From NCBI RefSeq assembly GCF_006088715.1, contig NZ_CP030771.1, forward strand, positions 930,001-994,000: a DNA stretch of 64,000 nt, in the 5' to 3' direction. This document shows positions 1 through 8,455 of this stretch, piece by piece. Position 1 is the stretch's first letter; each line of letters opens with the position of its first letter. Origin of the DNA: Streptomyces sp. YIM 121038. GTDB lineage: Bacteria; Actinomycetota; Actinomycetes; Streptomycetales; Streptomycetaceae. The position numbers and the translations under genes are program-made. The notes below the pieces were generated by a model that saw only the letters and a program-made list of their open reading frames with translations, was not told where the DNA came from and ran no database searches.

Positions 1-291
1 CGACGACCACGCGGACCAGCCCCTCACGGTCGCCGACGTCGCCGCCGCCGCCCATGTGACGATCCGCACCCTCCAGTACGCCTTCCGCCGTCACCTGGAC
101 ACCACCCCGCTCACGTATCTCCGCCGGGCCCGCCTCGCGCACGCGCACCGCGACCTGCTGAACGCCTCGCCGCAGAGCGGCGCCACCGTCGGAGGCATCG
201 CCGCCCGCTGGGGTTCCCGCACCCGGGCCGCTTCGCCGCGCTGTACCGGTCGGTGTACGGCACCAGTCCCTCCCGCACCCTGCACACCTGA
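1..291 (+). pseudogene. AraC-family regulator, C-terminal part, frameshifted
   Basis: This is the C-terminal DNA-binding half of an AraC/XylS regulator entering from the left edge. Reading from base 2 gives LTVADVAAAAHVTIRTLQ and then an AraC helix-turn-helix with the typical PLTYLRRARL segment. After RWG at about 209-213 the frame is lost. Adding one G to the GGGG run at 210-213 restores GFPHPGRFAALYRSVYGTSP, the canonical end of AraC proteins, and a TGA at 289-291. It is therefore either a real single-base deletion or a homopolymer sequencing error. The frameshift is directly visible; the family is recognised from its motif. Upstream domains are outside the window, so the ligand and targets are unknown. 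Confidence 0.8.
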
Positions 292-305
292 GGGCACCAC
301 GCACG

Positions 306-339
306 GCGGCCCCCCTCGGCGATCGCCGAGGGGGGCCGC
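306..339. terminator. Perfect 34-bp palindrome, convergent terminator
   Basis: The two 17-base arms are perfectly complementary around the centre at 322/323. The element lies between the converging AraC remnant (+) and the secreted-protein gene (-), so it can act as a bidirectional terminator. There is no clear U-tract, which is common in Streptomyces. Confidence 0.75.
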
Positions 340-350
340 GGAGGCAGGGG

Positions 351-971
351 TCAGTAGAGCTTGTTCACGGCCTTCTTGGCGGTGGTCTTGAAGCCGCTGA
401 CCGGCGCGTGCGACAGGTCACCGAGCTGACCCCAGCGGACGAGCGTCACCGTGCGCCCGTCACGGCCCACCGCGAAGAGGTTGGCGTCCGAGGCCCCCGA
501 GTTCCAGGCGGTGTGCAGGCCGTAGACGTGGACGCCCTCCTCGACGTCCAGCTTGCCGTAGTACTTCTGCTTCGCCTTGACGTCCGGGTGCTCCCGCTCC
601 AGGCGCGCGGCGCAGTCGTCGAGCTTCTTGCGCAGGAGCCCGGCGAAGTCCTTGGCCCGCTGGGTGCTCCGCTCCACCACGGTCACCTGGACGGCGTTGG
701 TGTCGAGGTCGGTCCAGAAGGTGCGGTGCACCGACGTCGACGGCAGCGCCTCGCCCGCGCACACCGGCAGGGCCTCGGGCTGGCCCGCGGTCACCCGCCC
801 GGCGTGCCACGGCGACGAGGGGTGCGGCGGCAGTTCACCGGCGCTGAGGAAGCGCGGCTCCCCACCGCCGGACGGGGCCGCCGCGGCGGGTGCCGCCACG
901 GCGGCGGCCGTGGCGGCCACGCACAGGCCGACCGTCATCGCGGCCAGGGCACCTCGGGTACGCATGCTCAT
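351..971 (-). CDS. Secreted protein of unknown function
   Basis: The 206-residue product starts with a positively charged n-region (MSMRTRG), a hydrophobic core to about residue 30 and an AAA-type signal peptidase cleavage region. It is therefore probably exported by Sec. The mature part contains two Cys (CAGEALP and DDCAARLE) that could form a disulfide, and ends in a mixed alpha/beta region (ANLFAVGRDGRTVTLVRWGQ). The layout loosely resembles small extracytoplasmic sensor-like or lipoprotein domains of actinomycetes, but there is no lipobox and I do not recognise the family. The ATG at 971 is preceded by GGGGGAG; an ATG six bases downstream is an alternative start. A perfect palindrome at 999-1012 lies just upstream. 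Confidence 0.75.
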   Translation of the reverse strand: MSMRTRGALAAMTVGLCVAATAAAVAAPAAAAPSGGGEPRFLSAGELPPHPSSPWHAGRVTAGQPEALPVCAGEALPSTSVHRTFWTDLDTNAVQVTVVERSTQRAKDFAGLLRKKLDDCAARLEREHPDVKAKQKYYGKLDVEEGVHVYGLHTAWNSGASDANLFAVGRDGRTVTLVRWGQLGDLSHAPVSGFKTTAKKAVNKLY

Positions 972-998
972 CTGTCTCCCCCAACTCCGGCTGTTTCC

Positions 999-1012
999 GT
1001 GCCGATCGGCAC
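999..1012. promoter_or_regulatory. 14-bp perfect palindrome, candidate operator
   Basis: GTGCCGATCGGCAC lies about 30 bp upstream of the secreted-protein start. Its position between promoter and start suggests a repressor site; the cognate regulator is unknown. Confidence 0.45.
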
Positions 1013-1136
1013 TTTCACCCCGTTCGACCCGCCAGGACCGCGGGACGTTGCACGGCTGATCGTCACAGCCTCGTCGCGTATGTCACCGGACGGAAACAGG
1101 AGTTCGGGCGTGCCGGAGGGCAGGTCCGCAGGGTGC

Positions 1137-1526
1137 TCAGGCGTCCTGCTCGTAGTAGCGCAGCTCCACGGTGTTGCCGTCGGGGTCCTTCACGTACAGG
1201 GAGAGGCCGGTGCCCCGGGCGCCGAAGCGCTTGCCGGGGCCGTCCACCACGGTGAAGACGCCGGAGTCGATGACCTCCTGCCAGTCGAGCGGCTCGACCG
1301 CCAGGCAGATGTGGTCGACGTTGGCCCCGCGCGACTCCCCTTCGGGTCCCTTGAAGAGGTCGATGATGGTCGTGGGGCTCACCCGCACGGAGGGGAAGGA
1401 GACCTTGCCGGCGCGCCACTCCTCCACGCGCACCGGTTCGAGCCCCAGCGGGCCCGTGTAGAAGGCCAACGACCGCTCGATGTCGGTGACGTTCAGGACG
1501 ATGTGGTCGAGGGCGATCACGCGCAT
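1137..1526 (-). CDS. VOC-superfamily protein (glyoxalase/dioxygenase-like)
   Basis: This 129-residue single-domain protein belongs to the vicinal oxygen chelate superfamily. The N-terminal LDHIVLNVTDIERSLAFYT carries the first metal-ligand His, the middle NVDHICLAV carries the second, and VKDPDGNTVELRYYE carries the C-terminal Glu. One polypeptide holds both beta-alpha-beta-beta-beta repeats; such proteins usually dimerise. Substrates in the family range from methylglyoxal-thiol adducts to catechols and antibiotics, so the reaction cannot be named. The start is the ATG at 1526, preceded by GGAG at good spacing; the frame is open further upstream but resembles nothing. The gene is divergent from a LysR regulator, which probably controls it. 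Confidence 0.88.
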   Translation of the reverse strand: MRVIALDHIVLNVTDIERSLAFYTGPLGLEPVRVEEWRAGKVSFPSVRVSPTTIIDLFKGPEGESRGANVDHICLAVEPLDWQEVIDSGVFTVVDGPGKRFGARGTGLSLYVKDPDGNTVELRYYEQDA

Positions 1527-1687
1527 GGTGGTCTCCGCTGGTTCGGGGCGCCGGGCGCCGGTGGTGGTCGTACGACGGGACCGGTGCGCCCGGTCCCCGC
1601 AGGATCTCGCCGGGAACCGGGCGGTGGCCGGCCGGTGATCCGTCACCGACCGCCGTGCCCCGCCGCTGACTTCATGATCACCCGGTG

Positions 1688-1728
1688 GATATCCATTAGT
1701 CCAACACATGCTTGTCATTGATATCCAT
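1688..1728. promoter_or_regulatory. Paired GATATCCAT repeats between VOC and LysR genes
   Basis: GATATCCAT occurs at 1688-1696 and again at 1720-1728, with starts 32 bp apart (about three helical turns). The second copy ends about 20 bp before the LysR start. The arrangement fits recruitment and activation half-sites of a LysR protein. Confidence 0.5.
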
Positions 1729-1747
1729 CGTGATTCACGCTGGGTCC

Positions 1748-2644
1748 ATGGACCTCCAGCAGATGCGCTACGTCCTCGCGGTGGCGGAGACCGCCAGCTT
1801 CACGCGCGCCGCCGAGCGGTGCCACGTCGTCCAGTCCGCGCTCAGCCACCAGGTGGCCCGGCTGGAGAAGGAACTGGGCGCCAGGCTCTTCGAGCGGACC
1901 AGCCGCAGGGTGCGGCTCACCGCCGCCGGAGAGGCGTTCCTGCCCGCCGCGCGCCAGGCCCTGGAGGCGGCCGAGCGGGCCCGCGCGGAGGTGGCGGCGG
2001 CCGGCGGCGAGGTGCGGGGCAAGCTGACCGTCGGGGCGATCCCCACGGTGACGGCGGTGGACCTCCCGGCGACGCTGCGGGACTACCGTCGGCGCTATCC
2101 CCAGGTGCGCATCAGCCTGCGCGCCGGCTCCAGCGAGCAGCTCGTCGAGCGGGTGCGCGACGACCAGTTGGACGCGGCGTTCCTCGGCGTGCGGCCCGAC
2201 TTCCGGCCGCGGGGCGTCCACGACCGGGAGCTCGCCCACGGGCGGCACGTCGCCGTGGTCGCCCCCGACCATCCGCTCGCCGCGCACCGCGAGGTGGATC
2301 TGCGCCGACTCGCCGACGAGGCCTTCGTCGACTTCGCCGAGGGCAGCGCCGCCCGTGCCCAGTCGGACCGGGCCTTCGCGGCGGCGGGGCTGCGGCGCGA
2401 GGTGGCCTTCGAGGTGTCCGGCGTCGAGCTGATGGCCCCCATGGTCCGCCAGGGCCTCGGCGTCGCCCTGCTGCCCGGGGCGTTCGCGGCCGAACTCCAC
2501 GGCCTGCGGAGCGTGCGGGTCATCGACGGCCCGGTGCGGGTGGAGCGCCTCATCTGGAGCCGCTCCACCCCGACGCCCGCCGCGTCCGCGTTCCTCGCCC
2601 TGCTGGGCATCGGTGACGGGGAGGCCGTGCCGCCGCCCCGCTGA
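1748..2644 (+). CDS. LysR-family transcriptional regulator
   Basis: The 298-residue product has the full LysR layout. An N-terminal winged helix (residues 1-60: MDLQQMRYVLAVAETASFTR, then QSALSHQVARLEKELG) is followed by a linker helix and a two-lobed periplasmic-binding-protein-like effector domain starting near GKLTVGAIPTV. Length and domain order are normal. The ATG at 1748 is preferred because the conserved MDLQQMRY motif starts there, although its ribosome binding site is weak. It is divergent from the VOC gene over a 221-bp region with two GATATCCAT repeats, so autoregulation and control of the VOC gene are likely. The inducer is unknown. Confidence 0.93.
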   Translation: MDLQQMRYVLAVAETASFTRAAERCHVVQSALSHQVARLEKELGARLFERTSRRVRLTAAGEAFLPAARQALEAAERARAEVAAAGGEVRGKLTVGAIPTVTAVDLPATLRDYRRRYPQVRISLRAGSSEQLVERVRDDQLDAAFLGVRPDFRPRGVHDRELAHGRHVAVVAPDHPLAAHREVDLRRLADEAFVDFAEGSAARAQSDRAFAAAGLRREVAFEVSGVELMAPMVRQGLGVALLPGAFAAELHGLRSVRVIDGPVRVERLIWSRSTPTPAASAFLALLGIGDGEAVPPPR

Positions 2645-2660
2645 AACGGCCCCGCCCGGG

Positions 2661-3266
2661 CTAACCGCGCGGCACGCCCAGGCTGTCGACGATTGCTTCG
2701 ACGATCCTCATCAGCCGGGCCCCCGCCTGGTCGACGCTGCCGTTCTGCGTGCTGACCTGTGCGCCTTCGAGTACGAAGGTGATCTCGGCCGCGGCCTGTT
2801 CGGGGTCGGAGAGACCGGCGCGCGCGCACATGGCGACGAGCCTGCGCAGCTGGTGGGCCTTGTGCTGCTCGATCACCTGCCGTGCGGGATGGGAGCGGTC
2901 GGGCAGCTCGGCGAGGGAGTTGACGAACGGGCAGCCCCGGTGCGAGACGGCGGGCAGGCCGTCGGCGATGAAGCGGGCCAGTCCCAGGATCTGTTCCCCC
3001 GGGCGGTCCGGGTGCTCGGCCTCGACGCGGTCGAAGGCCGCCTGGTAGTCGGCGGCGAGGATCCGCAGCCACTCCGCGACCAGCGCGTCCTTGGTGTCGA
3101 AGTGCCGGTAGATCGCCATCTTGGTGGTCCCGGCCCGTTCCGCGATCGCCTGGACGCCCACCCGCTGGATCCCCTCGCTCTGGAAGAGCTCCTCCGCCGC
3201 GTCGAGGATGCGCTCGCGCGGCGGCAGTTTCGCCACCCTGCCCGGCCTGCTGGCGGTCGATGCCAT
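2661..3266 (-). CDS. TetR-family transcriptional regulator
   Basis: The 201-residue repressor has an N-terminal TetR helix-turn-helix: PRERILDAAEELFQSEGIQ, then AIAERAGTTKMAIYRHFDTK. The helical ligand domain contains GLARFIADGLPAVSHRGCPF with one Cys. The start is the ATG at 3266 (MASTASRPG), with GGAGA upstream. The gene diverges from an amidase; two perfect palindromes at 3335-3352 and 3363-3374 lie between them, so it probably represses the amidase and itself. The ligand may be the amidase substrate or product, which is inference from position only. Confidence 0.93.
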   Translation of the reverse strand: MASTASRPGRVAKLPPRERILDAAEELFQSEGIQRVGVQAIAERAGTTKMAIYRHFDTKDALVAEWLRILAADYQAAFDRVEAEHPDRPGEQILGLARFIADGLPAVSHRGCPFVNSLAELPDRSHPARQVIEQHKAHQLRRLVAMCARAGLSDPEQAAAEITFVLEGAQVSTQNGSVDQAGARLMRIVEAIVDSLGVPRG

Positions 3267-3334
3267 GACTTCTCCGTGACGTCCGAACGGTCGAGGGGTT
3301 CCCACCTCCTGCTACGGTACCTCTCAGTTCCAGG

Positions 3335-3374
3335 CGATACCGATCGGTATCGTTTGGGACTCAACGGTACCGTT
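3335..3374. promoter_or_regulatory. Two adjacent perfect palindromes (TetR operators)
   Basis: CGATACCGATCGGTATCG at 3335-3352 is an 18-bp perfect palindrome. AACGGTACCGTT at 3363-3374 is a 12-bp perfect palindrome ending about 20 bp before the amidase start. They are the obvious binding sites for the divergent TetR repressor. Confidence 0.7.
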
Positions 3375-3393
3375 CTTTCCGCTGGGAGTGACA

Positions 3394-4845
3394 GTGAGAG
3401 TCAGCGAGTACGTGCACTACGACGCCGTCGGGCTCGCGGAGCTGGTGGCCGCGGGCGAGGTGACCCCCGCCGACCTGGAGGCGGCCGCACGCGAGGCCGC
3501 GGGGGCGGTCGATCCGCGGATCAACGCCATCGTGGAGACGTGGCCGACCGACGACAGGCCCCTCCCCGGCAGCGCGCCGCTGGCCGGGGTGCCCTTCCTG
3601 ATCAAGGACATCGGCGTCGCCATGGCCGGGAGGCGGATGGAGCTGGGCAGCCGCCTCGCCGCGGGCCACGTGTCCGGGGCCGACTCGACGCTGATGCGGC
3701 GCTTCCGCCGCGCCGGCCTCGTGACGTTCGGGCGCACCACGACGCCGGAGCTGGCCTACAGCATGGCGACGGAACCGGTGCTGTACGGCGCGACCCGCAA
3801 TCCGTGGGATCCACAGCGGAGCGCGGGCGGGTCCAGCGGGGGCGCGGGCGCGGCCGTCGCCGCCGGGGTGGTGCCGATGGCGCACGCCACCGACGCCGCG
3901 GGGTCGCTGCGCGTACCGGCCGCGCACAACGGCCTGTTCGGCCTCAAGCCCACCCGCGGCCGGGTCTCGATGGGGCCGGACATCGACGAGATGTTCAACG
4001 GCCTGGTGGTGCACGGCAGCGTCAGCCGGACCGTGCGTGACAGCGCGGCCCTGCTCGACCTGATCCGCGGCCCGGAGCCGGGCGACCCCTACTTCGCGCA
4101 GGAGCCGCCCCGGCCGTACGCGGTGGAGGTCACCCGGCCCCCGGGCACCTTGCGGATCGGTGTCCGCACGCACGCGTGGGGCGGCCGCCGCACCACGGCG
4201 CCGGTGGCCGCCGCCCTCTCCCGCACCGTCCTGCTGCTGGAGTCGCTCGGGCACGAGGTGACGGAGGCCGATGTCGGTCTCGGAGTCGGCCAGGAGGAGT
4301 TCCTGCTGGCCAACGCCCGTCTGATCACGGCGAATCTCGCGGCTCTGGTGGACGGGCTCGCCACCGCCCTCGGCAGGCCCGTCGACTCCTCGACCCTCGA
4401 ACCGGTGACCCTTGCCGGTTACCACTACGGGCAGCGGGTCAGCGGCCCCCAGTTCGCCACCGCCTTCGAGGTGCGGAACCGGGTCGCCCGCAGCCTGGCA
4501 CGGTCCTTCGACGCGTACGACGTACTGCTCACGCCGACCCTGCCGGAGCTTCCGATGCCGCTGGGGACCTTCGCCGAGGGCGCGCAGGGGCTCGACGGGC
4601 TCGGCTGGATCGGCCGCCTCAACGAGCGCTCGCCGTTCACCATGCCGTTCAACGTGGCGGGCACGCCCGCCATGTCCGTACCGGTGACGGCCGACCCCGG
4701 GACGGGGCTGCCGATCGGCATGCAGTTCGCCGCCGGTTACGGGCGCGAGGGCCTCCTCTTCCGCCTCGCCGGACAGCTCGAACAGGCCAGTCCGTGGGCG
4801 GGCCGGACCCCGGCGGTGTGGGCGGGGAGCCCTACGGGCTGCTGA
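3394..4845 (+). CDS. Amidase-signature family hydrolase
   Basis: The 483-residue enzyme belongs to the amidase-signature family (GatA/fatty-acid amide hydrolase fold). The Ser-cisSer-Lys triad is visible: Lys about 71 in [10 protein letters not shown], cis-Ser about 148 in [13 protein letters not shown], and nucleophile Ser about 171 in [11 protein letters not shown]. Length is normal for a stand-alone amidase rather than GatA, and no gatB/gatC lie nearby, so a catabolic or biotransformation role on a small amide is more likely than Glu-tRNA amidation. A GTG at 3388 is possible, but the GTG at 3394 has GGGAG at proper spacing. Control by the divergent TetR protein is likely. Confidence 0.92.
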   Translation: MRVSEYVHYDAVGLAELVAAGEVTPADLEAAAREAAGAVDPRINAIVETWPTDDRPLPGSAPLAGVPFLIKDIGVAMAGRRMELGSRLAAGHVSGADSTLMRRFRRAGLVTFGRTTTPELAYSMATEPVLYGATRNPWDPQRSAGGSSGGAGAAVAAGVVPMAHATDAAGSLRVPAAHNGLFGLKPTRGRVSMGPDIDEMFNGLVVHGSVSRTVRDSAALLDLIRGPEPGDPYFAQEPPRPYAVEVTRPPGTLRIGVRTHAWGGRRTTAPVAAALSRTVLLLESLGHEVTEADVGLGVGQEEFLLANARLITANLAALVDGLATALGRPVDSSTLEPVTLAGYHYGQRVSGPQFATAFEVRNRVARSLARSFDAYDVLLTPTLPELPMPLGTFAEGAQGLDGLGWIGRLNERSPFTMPFNVAGTPAMSVPVTADPGTGLPIGMQFAAGYGREGLLFRLAGQLEQASPWAGRTPAVWAGSPTGC

Positions 4846-4891
4846 GGAGTGCCCGTAAGGGGGCTCCCGAGGAGTGCCCGGAGGGGCCCGC

Positions 4892-5761
4892 TCACCAGCG
4901 GACGGCCGTGAAGTCGATGGGCTGCGGGCGCAACTGGCGTACGCGTTCGGTCAGGAGGCCGAGCCGTCGGGACATCTCGTCGGCGGGGAGGCGGCGGCGG
5001 TCGCCGTGCCCCGGCAGCACCCACTCGAAGCGCAGGCGCCCGGCGGTCCGTGCCAGGGAGGCGGCCAGCTCCTCGATGGAGTACCAGGTCACGCTCTCCG
5101 CGACCTCCAGGTCACCGGTGCCGCGTGACCAGTAGAAGCTGTCGCCGCTGAAGCAGTACCGGTCGTCGGCGAGGTAGAGCACGCTGCCCTGGGTGTGACC
5201 GGGCAGCGGGTGGACGGTGACGCCCGCGCCGACCTCCACGGGTTCGAGGCCGCGGACGACCCGGTCCGCGTCCGGGGCCGCGTCGAGGTCGCCCTCGTGG
5301 ATCCACAGCCGGGCCCCGAAGTGGTCGGCGTAGCGGCGGCCGTGCGCGGCGTGGTCGCGGTGGGTGAGCAGCACGTCGGTGACCGGGCCCCGGGCCGTGC
5401 AGCGTTCGGCCAGGGCGCGGCTCCAGCGGGGCGTGTCGATCATCATGGTGGTGCCGGACGGCCACCGGAGCAGATAGGAGTTGGCCCCGGCGGTCCGGGT
5501 CGCGTTGTGGCCGCAGATCAGGACGCCGTCGTCGAGCGCCATCGGGAAGGGGTCGAGCGCCCGGTCCGGCTGCCCGGACGCCGGGCGGATCGACCGGGTG
5601 GGGCAGGCGAAGACGGCGGCGTGCAAGCGCCGGTTCTCCGCCGCGTCGCGCGGCGGCCGCAGGATCCGCGACTTCCCGTCGGCCTCGCCGATCAGGTCGG
5701 GCGCGAACTGCCGCGCGACATCGCAGTTGGTGCAGCGGTCGTCCACGTACCATCCGTCCAC
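4892..5761 (-). CDS. MBL-fold hydrolase with ferredoxin-like N-terminus
   Basis: The C-terminal two thirds are a metallo-beta-lactamase fold: LLTHRDHAAHG (HxxDH variant HRDHxxH), PLPGHTQGSV (metal His) and FSGDSFYW (bridging Asp). The first 55 residues resemble a small ferredoxin: DDRCTNCDVARQFAPD and, about 45 residues on, ACPTRSIR. The three Cys could hold a 3Fe-4S-type cluster, or this is a degenerate ferredoxin fold. The start is the GTG at 5761, with AAGGAG seven bases upstream; the frame is open further upstream without homology. The substrate is unknown; related folds include glyoxalase II, lactonases and oxygen or persulfide enzymes. A hairpin upstream separates it from the ene-reductase gene. 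Confidence 0.85.
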   Translation of the reverse strand: MDGWYVDDRCTNCDVARQFAPDLIGEADGKSRILRPPRDAAENRRLHAAVFACPTRSIRPASGQPDRALDPFPMALDDGVLICGHNATRTAGANSYLLRWPSGTTMMIDTPRWSRALAERCTARGPVTDVLLTHRDHAAHGRRYADHFGARLWIHEGDLDAAPDADRVVRGLEPVEVGAGVTVHPLPGHTQGSVLYLADDRYCFSGDSFYWSRGTGDLEVAESVTWYSIEELAASLARTAGRLRFEWVLPGHGDRRRLPADEMSRRLGLLTERVRQLRPQPIDFTAVRW

Positions 5762-5780
5762 GACGGGCTCCTTCGCGGGA

Positions 5781-5816
5781 AGAGGGCCCGGGCGGAGGAT
5801 TCCGCCCGGGGGCTCT
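5781..5816 (-). terminator. Stem-loop after ene-reductase gene
   Basis: CCCGGGCGGA (5787-5796) pairs perfectly with 5801-5810 over a GGAT loop, extended by AGAG/CTCT outer pairs. It sits between two minus-strand genes and probably ends the ene-reductase transcript. Confidence 0.55.
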
Positions 5817-5938
5817 TCCAGGAATATCCCGCCCGTGAGCGGAACCGGTAGGCCGTGCCGACCTTGTGTTTCGGGCCGCAGGGCCTTCTGACGGCCCGCC
5901 AAATGCGGAGGAATCGTGACGCGGCGGTCGGACGGCCG

Positions 5939-7000
5939 TCAGTCGAGGTAGCCGGAGTCCCCTCCCTGGAACCACAGTTCCCGGTCGAGGGTGCGCAGCG
6001 GCGCGCCGGTGCGGAAGCGCTCGACGAGGTCGGGGTTGCCCAGATAGGCACGCCCGTAGCTGACCAGGTCCGCGCCCCGGGCCAGCCAGTCCTCACCCTG
6101 CGCCCGGGTGCTTTCGTCCGGGCCGATCTGGCCGCCGGGGTTGATGATGAAGGCGGTCGGCCAGCTCTTGCGCAGACCCATCAGGACGTCGTCGGGCGCG
6201 GTCGCGAGGACGTGGACGTAGGCGAGTCCCAGCGGGGCGAGGGCGTCGAACAGCGCGGCGTACAGGCCCGGCACGTCGTCCTCGACGATGTCCCAGACCT
6301 GGCCGCCGGGGGACAGGCGGATGCCGACGCGCTCGGCGCCGATGGCGTCGGCGGTCGCCTCGACGGCCTCCACGGCGAAGCGGATGCGGCCCGCGACGGA
6401 TCCGCCGTACGCGTCGGTGCGGCGGTTGGCGTTGGACGACAGGAACTGCTGGATCAAGTAGCCGTTCGCGCCGTGCAGTTCGACGCCGTCGAAGCCCGCG
6501 GCCACGGCGCGCCGGGCCGCGTCCGCGTACGCCGCCGCCTCTCCCCCGACCTCCTTCAGCGTCAGGGCGCGCGGCACGGGCGCGGGCTTGCGGCCGCCCT
6601 CCCCGCCGAACCCGACGAACACCTCGCCGCGCATCGCCACCGCCGAAGGCCCCACGGGGTGCTGCCCGGCGACGTCCGGGTGCCCCACGCGTCCGCCGTG
6701 CATGATCTGGGCGAAGATGCGCCCGCCGTTGGTGTGCACGGCGGAGGTGACGGGCCGCCAGGCGGCCACCTGGGCCTCGTCGTACAGGCCGGGCGTGTTC
6801 GGGTTCGACTGGCCGAGCAGGCTGGGCTGGACGCCTTCGCTGACGAGGAGTCCCGCGGTGGCGCGCCGGGCGTAGTAGGCGGCGGTCGACGCCGTCGGCA
6901 GCCCGTCCGCGCCCGCCCTCGCCCGGGTCATGGGAGCCATCACCACGCGGTTGGGCAGGGCGAGTTCACCGAGGCGGAATCCCTCGAAAAGGCTGGTCAT
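5939..7000 (-). CDS. Old-yellow-enzyme family ene-reductase
   Basis: The 353-residue TIM-barrel flavoprotein is of the OYE/NemA group. It starts MTSLFEGFRLGELALPNRVV, has PMTRARA, carries the substrate-binding His/Asn pair in ELHGANGYLIQQFL, and ends with the FMN phosphate site around VSYGRAYLGNPDLVERF. Such enzymes use FMN and NADPH to reduce activated C=C bonds of enones or maleimides, or nitro esters. Length and motifs are complete, and it lacks the C-terminal domains of 2,4-dienoyl-CoA reductase. The gene diverges from a MerR regulator, and its promoter has the long spacer with internal dyad typical of MerR control, suggesting induction by electrophiles. Confidence 0.94.
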   Translation of the reverse strand: MTSLFEGFRLGELALPNRVVMAPMTRARAGADGLPTASTAAYYARRATAGLLVSEGVQPSLLGQSNPNTPGLYDEAQVAAWRPVTSAVHTNGGRIFAQIMHGGRVGHPDVAGQHPVGPSAVAMRGEVFVGFGGEGGRKPAPVPRALTLKEVGGEAAAYADAARRAVAAGFDGVELHGANGYLIQQFLSSNANRRTDAYGGSVAGRIRFAVEAVEATADAIGAERVGIRLSPGGQVWDIVEDDVPGLYAALFDALAPLGLAYVHVLATAPDDVLMGLRKSWPTAFIINPGGQIGPDESTRAQGEDWLARGADLVSYGRAYLGNPDLVERFRTGAPLRTLDRELWFQGGDSGYLD

Positions 7001-7059
7001 GATGGTGCCTCTCAGGCCGCAGGAGCGCGGGCCGGGGGCTTCCGGCCCGTTCGTCGGCT

Positions 7060-7091
7060 ACGCTAAAACCTGACATCGACGTCAGGGGCAA
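7060..7091 (-). promoter_or_regulatory. MerR-type promoter with dyad in long spacer
   Basis: On the minus strand, TTGCCC (-35, 7091-7086) is followed after 20 bp by TAGCGT (-10, 7065-7060). The spacer contains CCTGAC-N6-GTCAGG (7069-7086, + strand). An overlong spacer holding an inverted repeat is the hallmark of MerR-activated promoters. It reads toward the ene-reductase. Confidence 0.7.
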
Positions 7092-7117
7092 GGTGAGAGA
7101 GGCCACAGGGGGGCCAC

Positions 7118-7489
7118 ATGCGCATCGGCGAACTCGCGACCCGCACCGGCGTGAGCGTGCGCTCACTGCGGTACTACGAGGAACAGGGCCTGCTCAGCGC
7201 CCGGCGCAGCCCGAGCGGCCAACGGCACTACGGCGCCCGTGCCGTGGACCGCGTCCAGCTGATCCAGCAGTTGTACGGCGCGGGGCTGCCGAGCAAGTCG
7301 ATCCGCGAGGTCCTGCCGTGCGCGGCCACGGGCGAGGCGACACCGGAGCTGATCGCCTGGCTCGCGGGCGAGCGGGACCGGATCGACCAGCAGATCGGCG
7401 ACCTCAAGGACACCCGGGACCGCCTCGACGGCATCATCTCGACGGCGACCACCGCGCTGCACACCGGGCAGCCCTGCACGGTGTCGTGA
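7118..7489 (+). CDS. MerR-family transcriptional regulator
   Basis: The 123-residue regulator has an N-terminal MerR winged helix (MRIGELATRTGVSVRSLRYY, EEQGLL) and a dimerisation helix near residues 80-110 (ERDRIDQQIGDLKDTRDRL). Cys residues occur in REVLPCAATGE and near the C-terminus (QPCTVS) and could sense thiol-reactive compounds. It diverges from the ene-reductase over a typical MerR promoter. A paralogue with the same REVLPC motif lies at 15,633, also divergent from an enzyme gene with a matching promoter. Confidence 0.93.
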   Translation: MRIGELATRTGVSVRSLRYYEEQGLLSARRSPSGQRHYGARAVDRVQLIQQLYGAGLPSKSIREVLPCAATGEATPELIAWLAGERDRIDQQIGDLKDTRDRLDGIISTATTALHTGQPCTVS

Positions 7490-7563
7490 CGGGCCGTCAG
7501 GGCCCGGTCCGGGCGGAGAAGGTCACCGCGCCCCGCCCGTGAGGGCCGGTCGTCGGCGAGGGG

Positions 7564-8439
7564 TCACTCCTCGTAGGTGATCCCGTGCGGGGCCGCGACG
7601 CGGTTGAGCGCGGCCGCGTCGAGCCTGCCGCCGCCGGCCTTCGCGCCGGCCTCGAACGTCGCCTCGACGAAGCGCTCCCAACCGCCGGGCGCCGAGATCT
7701 GGAGCACCCTGGGCGGCGGCGTCGAGCCCGGCCGCAAGGCGTGCGGGACGCCGTGCGGGAGCAGGACGAACTGCCCCTCGGCGGCGGTGTGCACGCGGCC
7801 GTCGTACTCGACGGTCAGCTCGCCTTCGAGTACGTGGATGGCCTCGTCGGCCTCGTGGTGGACGTGCCGGGGTATGTCCTGGGCGACGACGACCTCCAGG
7901 AGCGAGAAACGGCCCTCGGTGTCCTCCGTACGGGCCTTCACGCAGAACGCGGGCGGCACCGCGACGCGCCCGGGGCGCGCCTGCCCCCGGTCCAGGACGA
8001 TGAACCGGTCCGGGTCGCCGGACCCCTCGGCCACACCGCCGAGGCGCGTCGGGGTCCGCCCCGGCACCGGCGCGCGCAGGGGCTCCTCCCGCGCCCCCGG
8101 CGCCACGAGATACAGGGCACGCACCGGTGTGGCGGACGGGTCGTGCACGCGGTGACTCACCCCGCGCGGCAGCAGGGCGCACATGCCGGGGGCGAGCCGG
8201 TGCGTGACCCCGTCGCGGTCGACGGCCAGCTCCCCTTCGAGGACGTAGACGAACACATCGCACTCCTCACGGTCGTACGACGGCACGGGGTGTCCGCCCC
8301 GGCCCTCCAGCAGGGTGAACCGGCCTTCGGTGTCGGCCGCGTCGGCCTTGACCAGGAGTGACAGCGGCGACGACGGCGGTGGGGTGCGGCTGGGGCGGGA
8401 CGCGTCGGCATCGAGCAGAATGAAGCGATTCTTGGACAT
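7564..8439 (-). CDS. Bicupin protein
   Basis: The 291-residue product has two cupin domains that look like internal duplicates. Each begins ADTEGRFTLLEG or EDTEGRFSLLEV and carries cupin motif 1 (YDREECDVFVYVLEGEL; PRHVHHEADEAIHVLEGEL) and motif 2 (LLPRGVSHRVHD; LLPHGVPHALRPG). The second domain has the fuller metal-binding set, His-x-His plus Glu and a later His, so it is the more likely metal site; the first has lost the HxH. Function could be quercetinase-like dioxygenase or a sensor. The start is the ATG at 8439, with GGAAGG upstream. It is divergent from a TetR gene over palindromic operators. Confidence 0.88.
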   Translation of the reverse strand: MSKNRFILLDADASRPSRTPPPSSPLSLLVKADAADTEGRFTLLEGRGGHPVPSYDREECDVFVYVLEGELAVDRDGVTHRLAPGMCALLPRGVSHRVHDPSATPVRALYLVAPGAREEPLRAPVPGRTPTRLGGVAEGSGDPDRFIVLDRGQARPGRVAVPPAFCVKARTEDTEGRFSLLEVVVAQDIPRHVHHEADEAIHVLEGELTVEYDGRVHTAAEGQFVLLPHGVPHALRPGSTPPPRVLQISAPGGWERFVEATFEAGAKAGGGRLDAAALNRVAAPHGITYEE

Positions 8440-8455
8440 GCGATACCCTTCCAAA

